Of a stretch of DNA of 64,000 bases, positions 17,449 through 26,216 are shown in pieces (the stretch's first letter is position 1; every line of letters starts with the position of its first letter). Under the pieces are notes generated by a model that was not told the origin of the DNA, did not search any database, and worked only from the letters and a program-made list of their open reading frames with translations. This stretch comes from Rhizobium sp. SL42 (lineage in GTDB: Bacteria; Pseudomonadota; Alphaproteobacteria; Rhizobiales; Rhizobiaceae), in contig NZ_CP063397.1 of the NCBI RefSeq assembly GCF_021729845.1, positions 2,494,001-2,558,000 of the forward strand, read 5' to 3'. The translations under genes were made by a program, and so were the position numbers.

Positions 17449-18177
17449 TCAGGCAATCGCCGGCGAGGTCCGCGGGTCGAAGCCTTCGAATGTCATCTGA
17501 TCAGCATATGTATAGGTCTGCGTCCGCATGATTTCATCCCTGACGGTCCAGGTAATCACCGGTGTGCCTTTTTCACGCAGGCCCGAAATGAAGCTGTTGG
17601 GCAGATGCGCGACCGCATAGGAGACAAAGTCGAGCCCGAGCGCCATGGCCTCTTCATGTGCTTCGAACTGCTCCGGTCGTGCCCCTTCGGCAGTCAGGCC
17701 AACCGGGTAAGGGCATTCGACGGCCTTCAGGGCGCGCAGCAGGTGATAGTCGAAGCTCATCAGCGCCACCTTGCCCTGATAACCCTCCAGAACCTCCAGC
17801 ACGCTTTCGACGAAGCCATCGTCCTGCTCCGCATCGATGCCCTTCAGTTCGATCACCAGCGGTACGCGACCCTTCACCAGTTCCAGCATCTTTTTTAATG
17901 TCGGGATCCGGTCGGCCGTGCCACCGATCGACATCATGCCCAGTTCGCCGGCTGTACGCTCGCGAACCTCGCCCGCAAGGCTGCACAGCCGCTGCAGGTC
18001 ATGGTCGTGAAAAACCATCGGCACGCTGTCGGACGATAGCTGGATGTCGCATTCGATGGCAAACCCGGCCTCGATCGCCCGTGAAAACGCCGAAAGCGTA
18101 TTTTCCCAGACGGCCTTGTTCATGTCGTGAAAGCCGCGATGAGCGACGGGAACATCCTTGATCCAGTCTGCACTCAC
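17449..18177 (-). CDS. Glycerophosphodiester phosphodiesterase family protein
   Basis: A 242-residue GDPD-domain enzyme, likely cytoplasmic since there is no signal peptide. It should split glycerophosphodiesters into glycerol-3-phosphate and an alcohol. Catalytic landmarks are AHRG (HR pair near residue 12), the metal-binding ECDIQLSSDSVPMVFHDHDLQRL block and ELKG. It begins with GTG at 18177 overlapping the TGA of ridA (GTGA), which indicates translational coupling; the frame is open far upstream but antisense-like. Domain, length and missing signal peptide fit UgpQ-type enzymes. Confidence 0.9.
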   Translation of the reverse strand: MSADWIKDVPVAHRGFHDMNKAVWENTLSAFSRAIEAGFAIECDIQLSSDSVPMVFHDHDLQRLCSLAGEVRERTAGELGMMSIGGTADRIPTLKKMLELVKGRVPLVIELKGIDAEQDDGFVESVLEVLEGYQGKVALMSFDYHLLRALKAVECPYPVGLTAEGARPEQFEAHEEAMALGLDFVSYAVAHLPNSFISGLREKGTPVITWTVRDEIMRTQTYTYADQMTFEGFDPRTSPAIA

Positions 18178-18644
18178 AGCTTGATCTCCAGGATGGCATC
18201 GATCTCGACGGCAGCATTGAGCGGCAGCGAGGCCATGCCAACGGCAGCGCGCGCATGTTTGCCGGCTTCGCCCAGAACCTTGGCGATCAGGTTGGATGCG
18301 CCGTTGATCACCAGATGCTGTTCGACAAAGCCCGGAGCCGAAGCCACGAAGCCATTCAGCTTGATCACGCGGGTGATCCGCGACAGGTCCCCGGCGAGGG
18401 CAGCGCTCGCCTGGGCCAGGATGTTGATGGCGCAAAGTTCGGCCGCACGCTGCGCATCGGCCAGCATGACATCGGAACCGACCAGGCCCGTCACCGCAAT
18501 TTTGCCGCCTTCAATGGGTAGTTGGCCCGACAGATAAAGCAGATTGCCGCTGATCACATAAGGCACATAGTTGGCCGCTGGAGCGGCTGCCTCGGGTAGG
18601 GTGATTCCCAATGCCTGGAGGCGGCTGTCGATGGTGTCGGACAT
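18174..18644 (-). CDS. RidA/YjgF family protein
   Basis: A 156-residue member of the RidA superfamily (YjgF/YER057c/UK114), whose archetype hydrolyses reactive enamine/imine intermediates from PLP enzymes. Segments GNLLYLSGQLPIEGGK, AAELCAINILAQASAALAG and AVGMASLPLNAAVEIDAILEIKL follow the family. The key arginine of the strict RidA subgroup (in the motif R..V.V..LP) is not present: the sequence has ARAAVGMASLPLNA with an Arg earlier. It therefore may belong to an Rid subgroup with a different substrate. Length is also above the classical 128 residues. First gene of a three-gene operon, divergent from eipB. Confidence 0.88.
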   Translation of the reverse strand: MSDTIDSRLQALGITLPEAAAPAANYVPYVISGNLLYLSGQLPIEGGKIAVTGLVGSDVMLADAQRAAELCAINILAQASAALAGDLSRITRVIKLNGFVASAPGFVEQHLVINGASNLIAKVLGEAGKHARAAVGMASLPLNAAVEIDAILEIKL

Positions 18645-18761
18645 GTGAATTTCCCGGTCTTGTTGATAAACAGTGAGAAAGAGAACGCGGACAAAAGCAT
18701 GTCTCGCTTTTGCCGAATGTGTTCTTATAACATCGATGGCGAGTCCAACAGGAGGTGATCG

Positions 18762-19592
18762 ATGTTTCGTTCGCGCATGGCCCTTGTCGCCACAGCTGCC
18801 CTTGCTTCCGGCATTGGGCTTGGCCCCGCGCAAGCTGCGGGCGTGATCGGTCTGGCACCCCACCGTGCGATTTACGACGTCGTGCTCAAGGAAGCATCCG
18901 ACCGCTCCGGCATTGAAAGCGTGCGCGGCCGCATGGTCTATGAGTTCAACGGCTCGACCTGCAAGGGCTACAACACCCAATTCCGTTTCGTCACGCGCAT
19001 TGATGTGGGCGACGGCGTGCGTGTGACCGATCAGCGAAGCTCGACCTTCGAGGATGTGGCCGGCGGCAAGTTCCGTTTTGACAACAAGTCCTTCACCGAT
19101 GACCAGCTCGACAAGGATGTGGCTGGTGCGGCCTCCGATACCGACGGCAAGGTCAAGATCGAACTGACCGGCCCGGACAAGCGTGCCGTCGAACTGGCCG
19201 ACAGCCGTTTTCCCGCCGAACACATGCTGGAAGTGATCGCTCTTGCGCGCAAAGGCCAGCGTGTTTTCGAATCGCGGATCTTCGACGGTTCGGAAGACGG
19301 TGACCAGACGTTTCTGACGACCACGGTCGTCGGCGCGGCACAGAAGGCGACCGGCACGGATCCCGAGGTCAAGGCCGTTGCGCCTTTGGCCGGTGCCGAA
19401 TACTGGCCGGTGTCGATTGCCTATTTCGACGAAAAGGCGAAGGGCGACCAATTGCCGATCTACAGCCAGTCCTTCAAGCTCTACGACAATGGCGTCACTC
19501 GAGATCTGACCCTGGACTACGGCGACTTCATCCTGTCGGGAAAGCTGACCAAGCTTGAACTTCTCGGCAAGACGGACGGTGATTGCAAATAG
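18762..19592 (+). CDS. eipB: Cell envelope integrity protein EipB (DUF1849)
   Basis: A 276-residue periplasmic protein with a Sec signal peptide (MFRSRMALVATAALASGIGLGPAQAAG). It continues with the DUF1849 pattern of many beta strands starting at LAPHRAIYDVVLKEASDRSGIESVRGRMVYEF. Two cysteines, C67 in the GSTCKGY segment and C275 next to the end, are placed as in EipB of Brucella, where they form a disulfide in a spiral beta barrel needed for envelope integrity. The ribosome site AGGAGGTGAT is a ten-base match to the 16S anti-Shine-Dalgarno, suggesting strong translation. Divergent from ridA. Confidence 0.9.
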   Translation: MFRSRMALVATAALASGIGLGPAQAAGVIGLAPHRAIYDVVLKEASDRSGIESVRGRMVYEFNGSTCKGYNTQFRFVTRIDVGDGVRVTDQRSSTFEDVAGGKFRFDNKSFTDDQLDKDVAGAASDTDGKVKIELTGPDKRAVELADSRFPAEHMLEVIALARKGQRVFESRIFDGSEDGDQTFLTTTVVGAAQKATGTDPEVKAVAPLAGAEYWPVSIAYFDEKAKGDQLPIYSQSFKLYDNGVTRDLTLDYGDFILSGKLTKLELLGKTDGDCK

Positions 19593-19635
19593 AGTGCTAA
19601 ACGGGTCTGCAATGGCACTTTCCCTGCGATAGGGC

Positions 19636-19664
19636 TTGATTTTCATCGCCTGCCCCTGTATGGG
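19636..19664 (+). promoter_or_regulatory. Possible promoter of rpsB
   Basis: TTGATT and TATGGG are separated by 17 bp, leaving a leader of about 120 nt before rpsB. The -35 is fair; the -10 is weak. A long leader is expected because S2 regulates its own mRNA in many bacteria. Confidence 0.35.
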
Positions 19665-19789
19665 CGGCTTCATTCCACACGTAAGGCTTGGGATTGTCCG
19701 GGAGAAATCCGGATGGTTCCGCCCGGTGGCATCTTCGAAGAAGTTGCTGTTCGCCTTGCGGAGGTTCAACCGGAAAAGGATAACTAGGC

Positions 19790-20557
19790 ATGGCATTGCC
19801 CGATTTCTCTATGCGTCAGCTTCTCGAAGCTGGCATCCACTTCGGCCACCAGACTCACCGCTGGAACCCGAAGATGAAGCCGTACATCTTCGGCGATCGT
19901 AACAACATCCACATCATCGACCTGGCTCAGACCGTACCGATGCTGTCGCGCGCCCTGCAGGTCGTGTCCGACACCGTTGCTCGCGGCGGTCGCGTTCTGT
20001 TCGTCGGCACCAAGCGCCAGGCTTCGGAAATCATCGCTGATTCCGCCAAGCGTTCGGCCCAGTACTACGTCAACTCCCGCTGGCTCGGCGGCATGATGAC
20101 CAACTGGAAGACCATCTCGAACTCGATCCAGCGCCTGCGCAAGCTCGACGAAATTCTCGCTTCGGACGCTTCCGGCTATTCCAAGAAGGAACGCCTGAAC
20201 CTTGAGCGCGAACGCGAAAAGCTCGATAAGGCCCTCGGCGGTATCAAGGACATGGGCGGCACGCCGGACCTGATGTTCATCATTGACACCAACAAGGAAA
20301 AGATCGCGATCGACGAAGCCAAGCGCCTCGGCATCCCGGTCGTTGCCGTCATCGACTCGAACTGCGATCCGGACCTGATCGACTACGCGATCCCGGGCAA
20401 CGACGACGCGTCGCGCGCTATCGCACTGTACTGCGACCTGATCGCGCGCGCTGCCATCGATGGCATCGCTCGTCAGCAGGGCGCTTCCGGTCGTGATATC
20501 GGTGCATCTGCCGAGACGCCGATCGAGCCGGCTCTGGAAGCTGAATCCGAAGCTTGA
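19790..20557 (+). CDS. rpsB: 30S ribosomal protein S2
   Basis: This is the small-subunit protein that binds at the head-body junction of 16S rRNA. The 255 residues contain the diagnostic [28 protein letters not shown], the [12 protein letters not shown] motif, and [34 protein letters not shown] near the C-terminus. A charged C-terminal tail ends [10 protein letters not shown]. It is followed by tsf after 267 bp with two hairpins, the usual rpsB-tsf order. Confidence 0.98.
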   Translation: MALPDFSMRQLLEAGIHFGHQTHRWNPKMKPYIFGDRNNIHIIDLAQTVPMLSRALQVVSDTVARGGRVLFVGTKRQASEIIADSAKRSAQYYVNSRWLGGMMTNWKTISNSIQRLRKLDEILASDASGYSKKERLNLEREREKLDKALGGIKDMGGTPDLMFIIDTNKEKIAIDEAKRLGIPVVAVIDSNCDPDLIDYAIPGNDDASRAIALYCDLIARAAIDGIARQQGASGRDIGASAETPIEPALEAESEA

Positions 20558-20565
20558 TGCTTCAC

Positions 20566-20587
20566 GCGGCGGATTTGCGTCCGCCGC
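20566..20587 (+). repeat. Hairpin just after rpsB
   Basis: GCGGCGGA pairs with TCCGCCGC around a six-base loop, eight bases beyond the rpsB stop. No T run follows, so it is a stability or pausing element rather than a plain terminator. Confidence 0.55.
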
Positions 20588-20607
20588 GACTTCCCGAACA
20601 GGGAACT

Positions 20608-20640
20608 GCCGCCCGTCAGCTCTTTTGAGCAGCGGGCGGC
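20608..20640 (+). terminator. Attenuator-like hairpin between rpsB and tsf
   Basis: An eight-base GC stem (GCCGCCCG/CGGGCGGC) encloses an inner GCTC-TTTT-GAGC hairpin. It is followed by TTCCGTTCTTCC, an imperfect T tract. Partial termination here could set the rpsB to tsf ratio. Confidence 0.5.
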
Positions 20641-20824
20641 TTCCGTTCTTCCGCCGATCTGCTCTCTGCGTGAGGGCGGGGCATGGAAGACGGCTGATTG
20701 TTTCCGTGGTGACCCGCTTCATCACGTTGTCACACTTCCGGGTACATTTCGTCCCCCAAACAGGGTGCAGTCCATGAGTCCCGCGGATGATTGGTGCACC
20801 GCCTGAACAGACAAGAGGCACATA

Positions 20825-21751
20825 ATGGCTGAAATCACTGCAGCACTGGTAAAGGAACTGCGCGAAAAGTCCGGCGCAGGCATGATGGATTGCAAGAAGG
20901 CTCTGATCGAGAACAACGGCGACGTCGAAGCCTCGATCGACTGGCTGCGCGCCAAGGGCATCTCCAAGGCTGACAAGAAGTCCGGCCGTACCGCCGCTGA
21001 AGGTCTGGTCGCCATTGCCGGCGCCGGTCACAAGGCCGTTATCGTCGAGTTGAACTCGGAAACCGACTTCGTTGCCCGCAACGATGCCTTCCAGGATCTC
21101 GTTCGCGGTATCGCCGACGTCGCCCTGTCGACCGACGGTTCGGTTGAGGCCATTTCGGCTGCAACCTACCCGGCTTCCGGCAAGCCGGTTGCCGATACCA
21201 TCAAGGACGCGATCGCCACCATCGGCGAAAACATGACGCTGCGTCGCGCAGCCAAGCTGGAAGTTGCCCACGGCGTTGTTGCGACCTACATCCACAACGC
21301 TGCCGGCGACGGCATCGGCAAGCTCGGTGTTCTGGTTGCCCTGAAGTCGGAAGGCGACAAGGCTGTCCTGACCTCGATCGGCCGCCAGGTTGCCATGCAT
21401 ATCGCAGCAACCAACCCGCTCGCGCTTCGCGCCGAGGAAGTTGATGCGACCGTCGCCGAGCGCGAACGCAACGTCTTCATCGAGCAGGCCCGCGAATCCG
21501 GCAAGCCGGAAGCAATCATCGAAAAGATGGTCGAAGGCCGCATGCGCAAGTTCTTCGAAGAAGTCGCGCTTCTGTCTCAGGCTTTCGTGATCAACCCTGA
21601 CCTAACGGTTGGCGATGCGATCAAGGCAGCCGAAAAAGAAGCCGGCGCGGCGATCGAAGTGACCGGCATGGCACGTCTTCTCCTCGGCGAAGGCGTCGAG
21701 AAGGAAGAAAGCGACTTCGCTGCCGAAGTTGCTGCCGTCGCCAAGGGCTGA
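20825..21751 (+). CDS. tsf: Translation elongation factor Ts
   Basis: This is the guanine-nucleotide exchange factor that recycles EF-Tu. The 308-residue protein begins with the UBA-like domain containing [19 protein letters not shown], then the TDF motif region in [13 protein letters not shown] that displaces GDP, and two dimerisation subdomains. Length matches the alphaproteobacterial norm of about 307. An internal C-terminal segment [20 protein letters not shown] is also a family marker. It lies downstream of rpsB and upstream of pyrH, the standard order. Confidence 0.98.
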   Translation: MAEITAALVKELREKSGAGMMDCKKALIENNGDVEASIDWLRAKGISKADKKSGRTAAEGLVAIAGAGHKAVIVELNSETDFVARNDAFQDLVRGIADVALSTDGSVEAISAATYPASGKPVADTIKDAIATIGENMTLRRAAKLEVAHGVVATYIHNAAGDGIGKLGVLVALKSEGDKAVLTSIGRQVAMHIAATNPLALRAEEVDATVAERERNVFIEQARESGKPEAIIEKMVEGRMRKFFEEVALLSQAFVINPDLTVGDAIKAAEKEAGAAIEVTGMARLLLGEGVEKEESDFAAEVAAVAKG

Positions 21752-21784
21752 TTGCAAACACGCTCCTTCTTTAGGGAAAACATC

Positions 21785-21810
21785 GGGCATCGCGTGACAA
21801 CGCGGTGCCC
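21785..21810 (+). repeat. Hairpin between tsf and pyrH
   Basis: GGGCATCGCGT pairs with ACGCGGTGCCC (one G-U) across a GACA loop. No strong T run follows, so read-through into pyrH is likely. Confidence 0.5.
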
Positions 21811-21848
21811 TTCGTGTATCCGGCTCAGAGTTGAATTCGGGAGCTTCC

Positions 21849-22571
21849 ATGACTGCCAAACCACTGTTCAAACGCGTTCTCCTGAAGTGCTCCGGCGAAG
21901 CCCTTATGGGCAGCCAGGGATTCGGGATCGATGTTGCGGTCGCCGACCGCATCGCGAGTGATATTGCAGAAGCCCGAAGCATGGGCGTCGAAGTGGGTAT
22001 CGTTGTTGGCGGTGGCAACATTTTCCGTGGTGTGGCCGTGGCCTCCAAGGGCGGCGACCGCGTCACCGGCGACCACATGGGCATGCTGGCGACGGTCATC
22101 AACGCGCTGGCGCTGGCGACGTCGCTGCGCAAGCTCGATATCGATACCGTCGTGCTGTCGGCGATTGCCATGCCGGAGATCTGCGAGAGCTTCTCCCAGC
22201 GCGTCGCGATCCACCATTTGTCGCAAGGCCGGGTTGTGATCTTCGCCGGCGGTACCGGCAACCCGTTCTTCACCACCGATTCCGCCGCCGCCTTGCGTGC
22301 CGCCGAAATGGGTGCACAGGCCATATTCAAGGGTACACAGGTCGACGGTATCTATTCCGCCGATCCGAAGAAGGAACCCGCGGCCACCCGCTTCGATCGT
22401 CTGACCCATGATGAAGTCCTGCAAAAGGGGCTTGCGGTCATGGACGTGGCGGCAGTGGCGCTTGCCCGCGAAAATCATATTCCGATTATCGTCTTTTCCA
22501 TCCATGAAAAGGGCGGTTTCGGCGAGATCCTTTCGGGCCGAGGTCTGATGACCATCGTTACCGACAATTGA
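21849..22571 (+). CDS. pyrH: UMP kinase
   Basis: This enzyme phosphorylates UMP to UDP, the first committed step to pyrimidine triphosphates; the bacterial form is hexameric and GTP-activated. The 240 residues show the amino acid kinase fold: LLKCSGEALMG, VVGGGNIFRG, DHMGMLATVINALAL, and FAGGTGNPFFTTDSAAALRAAE. I chose the ATG at 21849 with CGGGAG upstream; the in-frame TTG six codons earlier overlaps that ribosome site. It is followed by frr after 57 bp. Confidence 0.97.
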   Translation: MTAKPLFKRVLLKCSGEALMGSQGFGIDVAVADRIASDIAEARSMGVEVGIVVGGGNIFRGVAVASKGGDRVTGDHMGMLATVINALALATSLRKLDIDTVVLSAIAMPEICESFSQRVAIHHLSQGRVVIFAGGTGNPFFTTDSAAALRAAEMGAQAIFKGTQVDGIYSADPKKEPAATRFDRLTHDEVLQKGLAVMDVAAVALARENHIPIIVFSIHEKGGFGEILSGRGLMTIVTDN

Positions 22572-22628
22572 AATGGCCAGGGCGGGCTCTGAGGAGCCGC
22601 CGGCCGCAAGACCAATGGGAGAACCATT

Positions 22629-23189
22629 ATGACTGCAGGGGTTGATCTCAACGATCTGAAGCGCCGCATGGACGGCGCCATCAATGCCTTCAAGCACGAT
22701 ATCGCATCGCTGCGCACCGGCCGCGCCTCGGCCAATATTCTCGATCCGGTCACCGTCGATGCCTACGGTTCGCGCGTACCGTTGAACCAGGTGGCGAACG
22801 TGACCGTTCCGGAACCGCGCATGCTCGGCATCTCGGTCTGGGACAAGTCGATGGTCAGCGCCGTCGACCGCGCGATCCGCGAAGCCAATCTCGGGTTGAA
22901 CCCGATCATGGACGGCCAGAACCTGCGCATTCCCTTGCCGGAGCTGAACGAAGAGCGCCGCAAGTCGCTGGTCAAGGTGGCGCATGACTACGCCGAAAAG
23001 GCCAAGGTTGCGGTCCGCCATGTTCGCCGCGACGGCATGGAAGGTCTGAAGAAGGCCGAAAAGGATGGGACGATCGGCCAGGACGAAAGCCGTTCCAAGT
23101 CCGAGAAGGTGCAAAAGATGACTGACGACACGATTGTTGACGTCGACCGCTTGCTCGCCGAGAAGGAAAAGGAAATCATGCAGGTATAG
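22629..23189 (+). CDS. frr: Ribosome recycling factor
   Basis: RRF splits post-termination ribosomes together with EF-G. The 186-residue protein shows the family landmarks [44 protein letters not shown] and [35 protein letters not shown]. The two long helices of the tRNA-mimicking domain make up both termini. A GGGAGA site precedes the ATG. It is in the pyrH-frr-uppS-cdsA order. Confidence 0.97.
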   Translation: MTAGVDLNDLKRRMDGAINAFKHDIASLRTGRASANILDPVTVDAYGSRVPLNQVANVTVPEPRMLGISVWDKSMVSAVDRAIREANLGLNPIMDGQNLRIPLPELNEERRKSLVKVAHDYAEKAKVAVRHVRRDGMEGLKKAEKDGTIGQDESRSKSEKVQKMTDDTIVDVDRLLAEKEKEIMQV

Positions 23190-23237
23190 GATGCGTTCGC
23201 GCATCTGTACCTGTATTGCCGCTTGGACTTGAACCAC

Positions 23238-23981
23238 ATGTCGACAGCACAAAATCGCGCCGCTCCGGAGCATGTTGCGATCATCATGGATGGCAACGGC
23301 CGCTGGGCCAATGCGCGTGGCCTGCCGAGAGCGCTTGGCCATCGCAAAGGCGTTGAAGCGGTGCGCGAGACCGTGCGCGCGGCACGCGAGGCGGGCATCG
23401 GCTTCCTGACCTTATTCGCCTTTTCTTCCGAGAACTGGCGTCGGCCGGAGGCGGAGGTCAACGAGCTTTTTGGTCTGCTGAAGACATTTATCCGTCGCGA
23501 CCTTGCGGATTTGAACCGCGGCAATGTGCGTATCCGCATCATCGGGGATCGCGTGCGTCTTCGCGATGACATTCGCGAATTGCTGCTGGAGGCGGAAGAC
23601 GCAACCGTCGCCAACACGGGCCTCACCCTGGTCATCGCCTTCAACTATGGCGCGCGTGACGAGATAGCGCGCGCAGCGGCCCATCTTGCCGCGGAAGTGC
23701 AGGCAGGCCGGCTGAAGGCCGATGAAATAGATGCGCAGAAGCTGAACGACAGTCTCGATACGGCCGGCATTCCCGATCCCGACCTGATCATCCGCACCAG
23801 TGGCGAGGAAAGGCTGTCGAATTTCCTCCTCTGGCAGGCAGCCTATGCCGAACTGATGTTCGTGCCGGAATTCTGGCCGGATTTCACGCCCGAAATCTTC
23901 TACGCGGCTCTGGATCGGTATGCGGCTCGCGACCGGCGTTTCGGCGGGATCGCACCGTCCGCCTTGGCGATCGGCTCGTGA
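23238..23981 (+). CDS. uppS: Isoprenyl transferase (undecaprenyl diphosphate synthase)
   Basis: This cis-prenyltransferase extends farnesyl diphosphate with eight isopentenyl units to undecaprenyl diphosphate, the lipid carrier for peptidoglycan and O-antigen. The 247-residue protein has the catalytic aspartate D18 in [11 protein letters not shown] and the GHRKG loop. It also has [11 protein letters not shown], the [24 protein letters not shown] block, and [12 protein letters not shown] prefer the ATG at 23238 to a TTG five codons upstream. Its TGA overlaps the cdsA start. Confidence 0.97.
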   Translation: MSTAQNRAAPEHVAIIMDGNGRWANARGLPRALGHRKGVEAVRETVRAAREAGIGFLTLFAFSSENWRRPEAEVNELFGLLKTFIRRDLADLNRGNVRIRIIGDRVRLRDDIRELLLEAEDATVANTGLTLVIAFNYGARDEIARAAAHLAAEVQAGRLKADEIDAQKLNDSLDTAGIPDPDLIIRTSGEERLSNFLLWQAAYAELMFVPEFWPDFTPEIFYAALDRYAARDRRFGGIAPSALAIGS

Positions 23982-24823
23982 TGGCCAGGATGTCCCGAGA
24001 ACTGACGCTCCGCATCTATTCCGCCATCGTTATGATCCTTGTTGTGCTGGTTGCAACGTGGTTCGGTGGCGTCGCCTTTCGCATTCTCGCTGCCGTCATA
24101 GGCCTGCTCGTCTATTACGAGTGGTCCAAAATGACACGCCTTGCCGAACACAACATGCGCGGCCATGCGTTCGGCTGGTTTTCGATGGTGCTGATTGCGC
24201 TGAACCTCGTTTTCGGTGCGGCAGATTTGAACGTGCCGTTGTTTGCCGGTCTTGTGGTCACCGCAGCGCTGCCTTCCCTGTTTGGACGCTGGAGCTGGTG
24301 GCAGGCCGGCGGCATTTTCTATTCCGGCTTGAGCGCGATTTCTCTGTCCGCGATCCGCGGCGAGGATACGCTTGGCCTGGTCGCTATGCTCTTCGTGTTC
24401 ATCATCGTCTGGTCGACCGACATTCTCGCCTATTTTGTCGGGCGCGCGATCGGCGGTCCCAAGCTTGCGCCGCGCATCTCGCCCGGCAAGACCTGGTCCG
24501 GTGCAATTGGCGGAACTGTTGCTGGCGTCATTGGCGGCATCGGCGTCGCACTGATGCATTTTCAGGATGTGGGTGTCTGGATACCGGTGGTCGCGCTGGC
24601 CTTGTCTGTTTCGAGCCAGATCGGCGACCTGTTCGAATCCTTTATCAAGCGTCGATTCGGCGTCAAAGACTCCAGCAAGCTCATTCCCGGGCATGGCGGT
24701 GTCATGGATCGCGTCGATGGCCTTGTATTTGCCTGCTTTGCGGCATTCTTTCTTGCAATAGGTTTCTCCGCAGGCGGCGGCGGTTCGGTTGTCTCTCTGG
24801 GAGCCTTCCTGTTCGGTCTCTGA
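23981..24823 (+). CDS. cdsA: Phosphatidate cytidylyltransferase
   Basis: CdsA makes CDP-diacylglycerol from phosphatidic acid and CTP in the inner membrane, feeding all phospholipids. The 280-residue protein has about seven membrane segments and ends in the family signature region: KTWSGAIGG, QIGDLFESFIKRRFGVKDSSKLIPGHGGVMDRVDGL. The conserved S-x27-D pattern is visible around SQIGDLFES and GHGGVMDRVD. Its ATG at 23981 overlaps the uppS TGA by one base. The dxr gene often found next to it in other proteobacteria is absent here. Confidence 0.96.
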   Translation: MARMSRELTLRIYSAIVMILVVLVATWFGGVAFRILAAVIGLLVYYEWSKMTRLAEHNMRGHAFGWFSMVLIALNLVFGAADLNVPLFAGLVVTAALPSLFGRWSWWQAGGIFYSGLSAISLSAIRGEDTLGLVAMLFVFIIVWSTDILAYFVGRAIGGPKLAPRISPGKTWSGAIGGTVAGVIGGIGVALMHFQDVGVWIPVVALALSVSSQIGDLFESFIKRRFGVKDSSKLIPGHGGVMDRVDGLVFACFAAFFLAIGFSAGGGGSVVSLGAFLFGL

Positions 24824-24889
24824 TTATGGCTGATCGGGGCAGGGCTGACGTTTAACCTTTCGCGGCCATGTGCCGTTTGGAAACGGAAC

Positions 24890-26023
24890 ATGGATCACAT
24901 CACCACAGTCTTCGGCTTTCTCGGCGGGTACATCCTTCCCTATATCGTCATCCTGTCCCTGCTCGTCTTCATCCATGAGCTTGGGCATTATCTGGCTGGC
25001 CGCTGGTCGGGCATTCGTGTTCTGGCGTTTTCGGTCGGCTTCGGTCCGGAACTGGTCGGCTTTACCGATAAACACGGAACGCGTTGGAAAATTTCAGCTA
25101 TTCCGCTTGGCGGCTATGTCCGATTCTTCGGCGATGCGGATGCGGCGAGCCGGCCGGACAGCGACGAACTGGCACAGCTGACTGATGAGGAGAAGGCGCA
25201 GACGCTCGGTGGTGCGGCGCTTTGGAAGCGGGCGGTCACGGTTGCCGCCGGTCCGATCGCAAACTTCATCCTCGCGATCTTCATCTTCGCCGTCATGTTC
25301 GCCACGCTCGGCAAATCGGTTTCGGATCCAGTCGTTGCTGAATTGAAGCCCGGAAGCGTGGCGGAAGCGGCTGGCGTCAAGCCCGGCGACATTCTGGTCG
25401 CCCTGGATGGCCGACGCATAGAAACCTTCGATGAAGTCGTTCGCTATATCAGCATGCGCCCCGAGCTTCCGGTCAAGGTCACCGTCCGCCGCGCTGAAAG
25501 CGAGGTCGATTTCGACATGGTGCCGCGGCGTGCGGTGATTGCCGACAGCTTCGGCAACGAGATGGAAGTCGGCCAGATCGGCATTATCACCAATCAAAGT
25601 TCCGGCAATTTCCGCATCGTCGAACTGTCGCCACTCGAGGCCGTCTGGGAAGGCGTTCGCCAGACGGGTCACATCATCACGGGCACGTTCGACTACATCG
25701 GCAACATGATTGCCGGTCGTATGAATGCTGACCAGTTGGGTGGTCCGGTGCGCGTCGTGCAGGCCTCCGGAGAAATGGCCACGCTGGGCATTATCGCTCT
25801 GTTAAATCTAGCCGCTGTTCTTTCGGTTTCCCTGGGGCTTTTGAATTTGATGCCAGTTCCGGTCCTTGACGGCGGGCATCTGGTTCTCTACGCGATTGAA
25901 GCCGTGCGAGGCAGACCAGTCGGTCCCGGTGCGCAGGAAATCGCCTTTCGTATCGGATTGGCAATGATCCTGTCGCTGATGGTTTTTGCGACGTGGAATG
26001 ACATTAGCCGGTTGATCGGATAA
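24890..26023 (+). CDS. rseP: RIP metalloprotease RseP (site-2 protease family)
   Basis: An inner-membrane zinc protease that cleaves transmembrane segments, classically of anti-sigma factors. In 377 residues it has the zinc motif HELGH (29-33) within the first membrane helix, a PDZ domain at about 125-205 (KPGSVAEAAGVKPGDILVALDG), and the third zinc ligand in NLMPVPVLDGG (D327). Alphaproteobacterial relatives such as MmpA of Caulobacter process PodJ, so the substrate need not be an anti-sigma factor. It has one PDZ domain where E. coli has two. Located between cdsA and bamA as usual. Confidence 0.95.
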   Translation: MDHITTVFGFLGGYILPYIVILSLLVFIHELGHYLAGRWSGIRVLAFSVGFGPELVGFTDKHGTRWKISAIPLGGYVRFFGDADAASRPDSDELAQLTDEEKAQTLGGAALWKRAVTVAAGPIANFILAIFIFAVMFATLGKSVSDPVVAELKPGSVAEAAGVKPGDILVALDGRRIETFDEVVRYISMRPELPVKVTVRRAESEVDFDMVPRRAVIADSFGNEMEVGQIGIITNQSSGNFRIVELSPLEAVWEGVRQTGHIITGTFDYIGNMIAGRMNADQLGGPVRVVQASGEMATLGIIALLNLAAVLSVSLGLLNLMPVPVLDGGHLVLYAIEAVRGRPVGPGAQEIAFRIGLAMILSLMVFATWNDISRLIG

Positions 26024-26216
26024 GGCCTGACTTGTATTGCGCGAAAGGATTTGTTTACGCTGTTTCAAACTCGTAGTGGCGATTAGGCCACTGATTGAAA
26101 TGAAGTAAACAGAAATTAACGTCCGCACTTGCTTGTAGGGTAAAACCCGTTAAAACCACACACGGGCCGGAGTCGGGGTACGGCTGCGGGACAATTGAAG
26201 AAGGTAAAGTATACAC

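Noticed and set aside
18174..19796. A 540-codon minus-strand frame including RidA
   Set aside because: The upstream part is antisense to eipB; only the last 156 codons are RidA.
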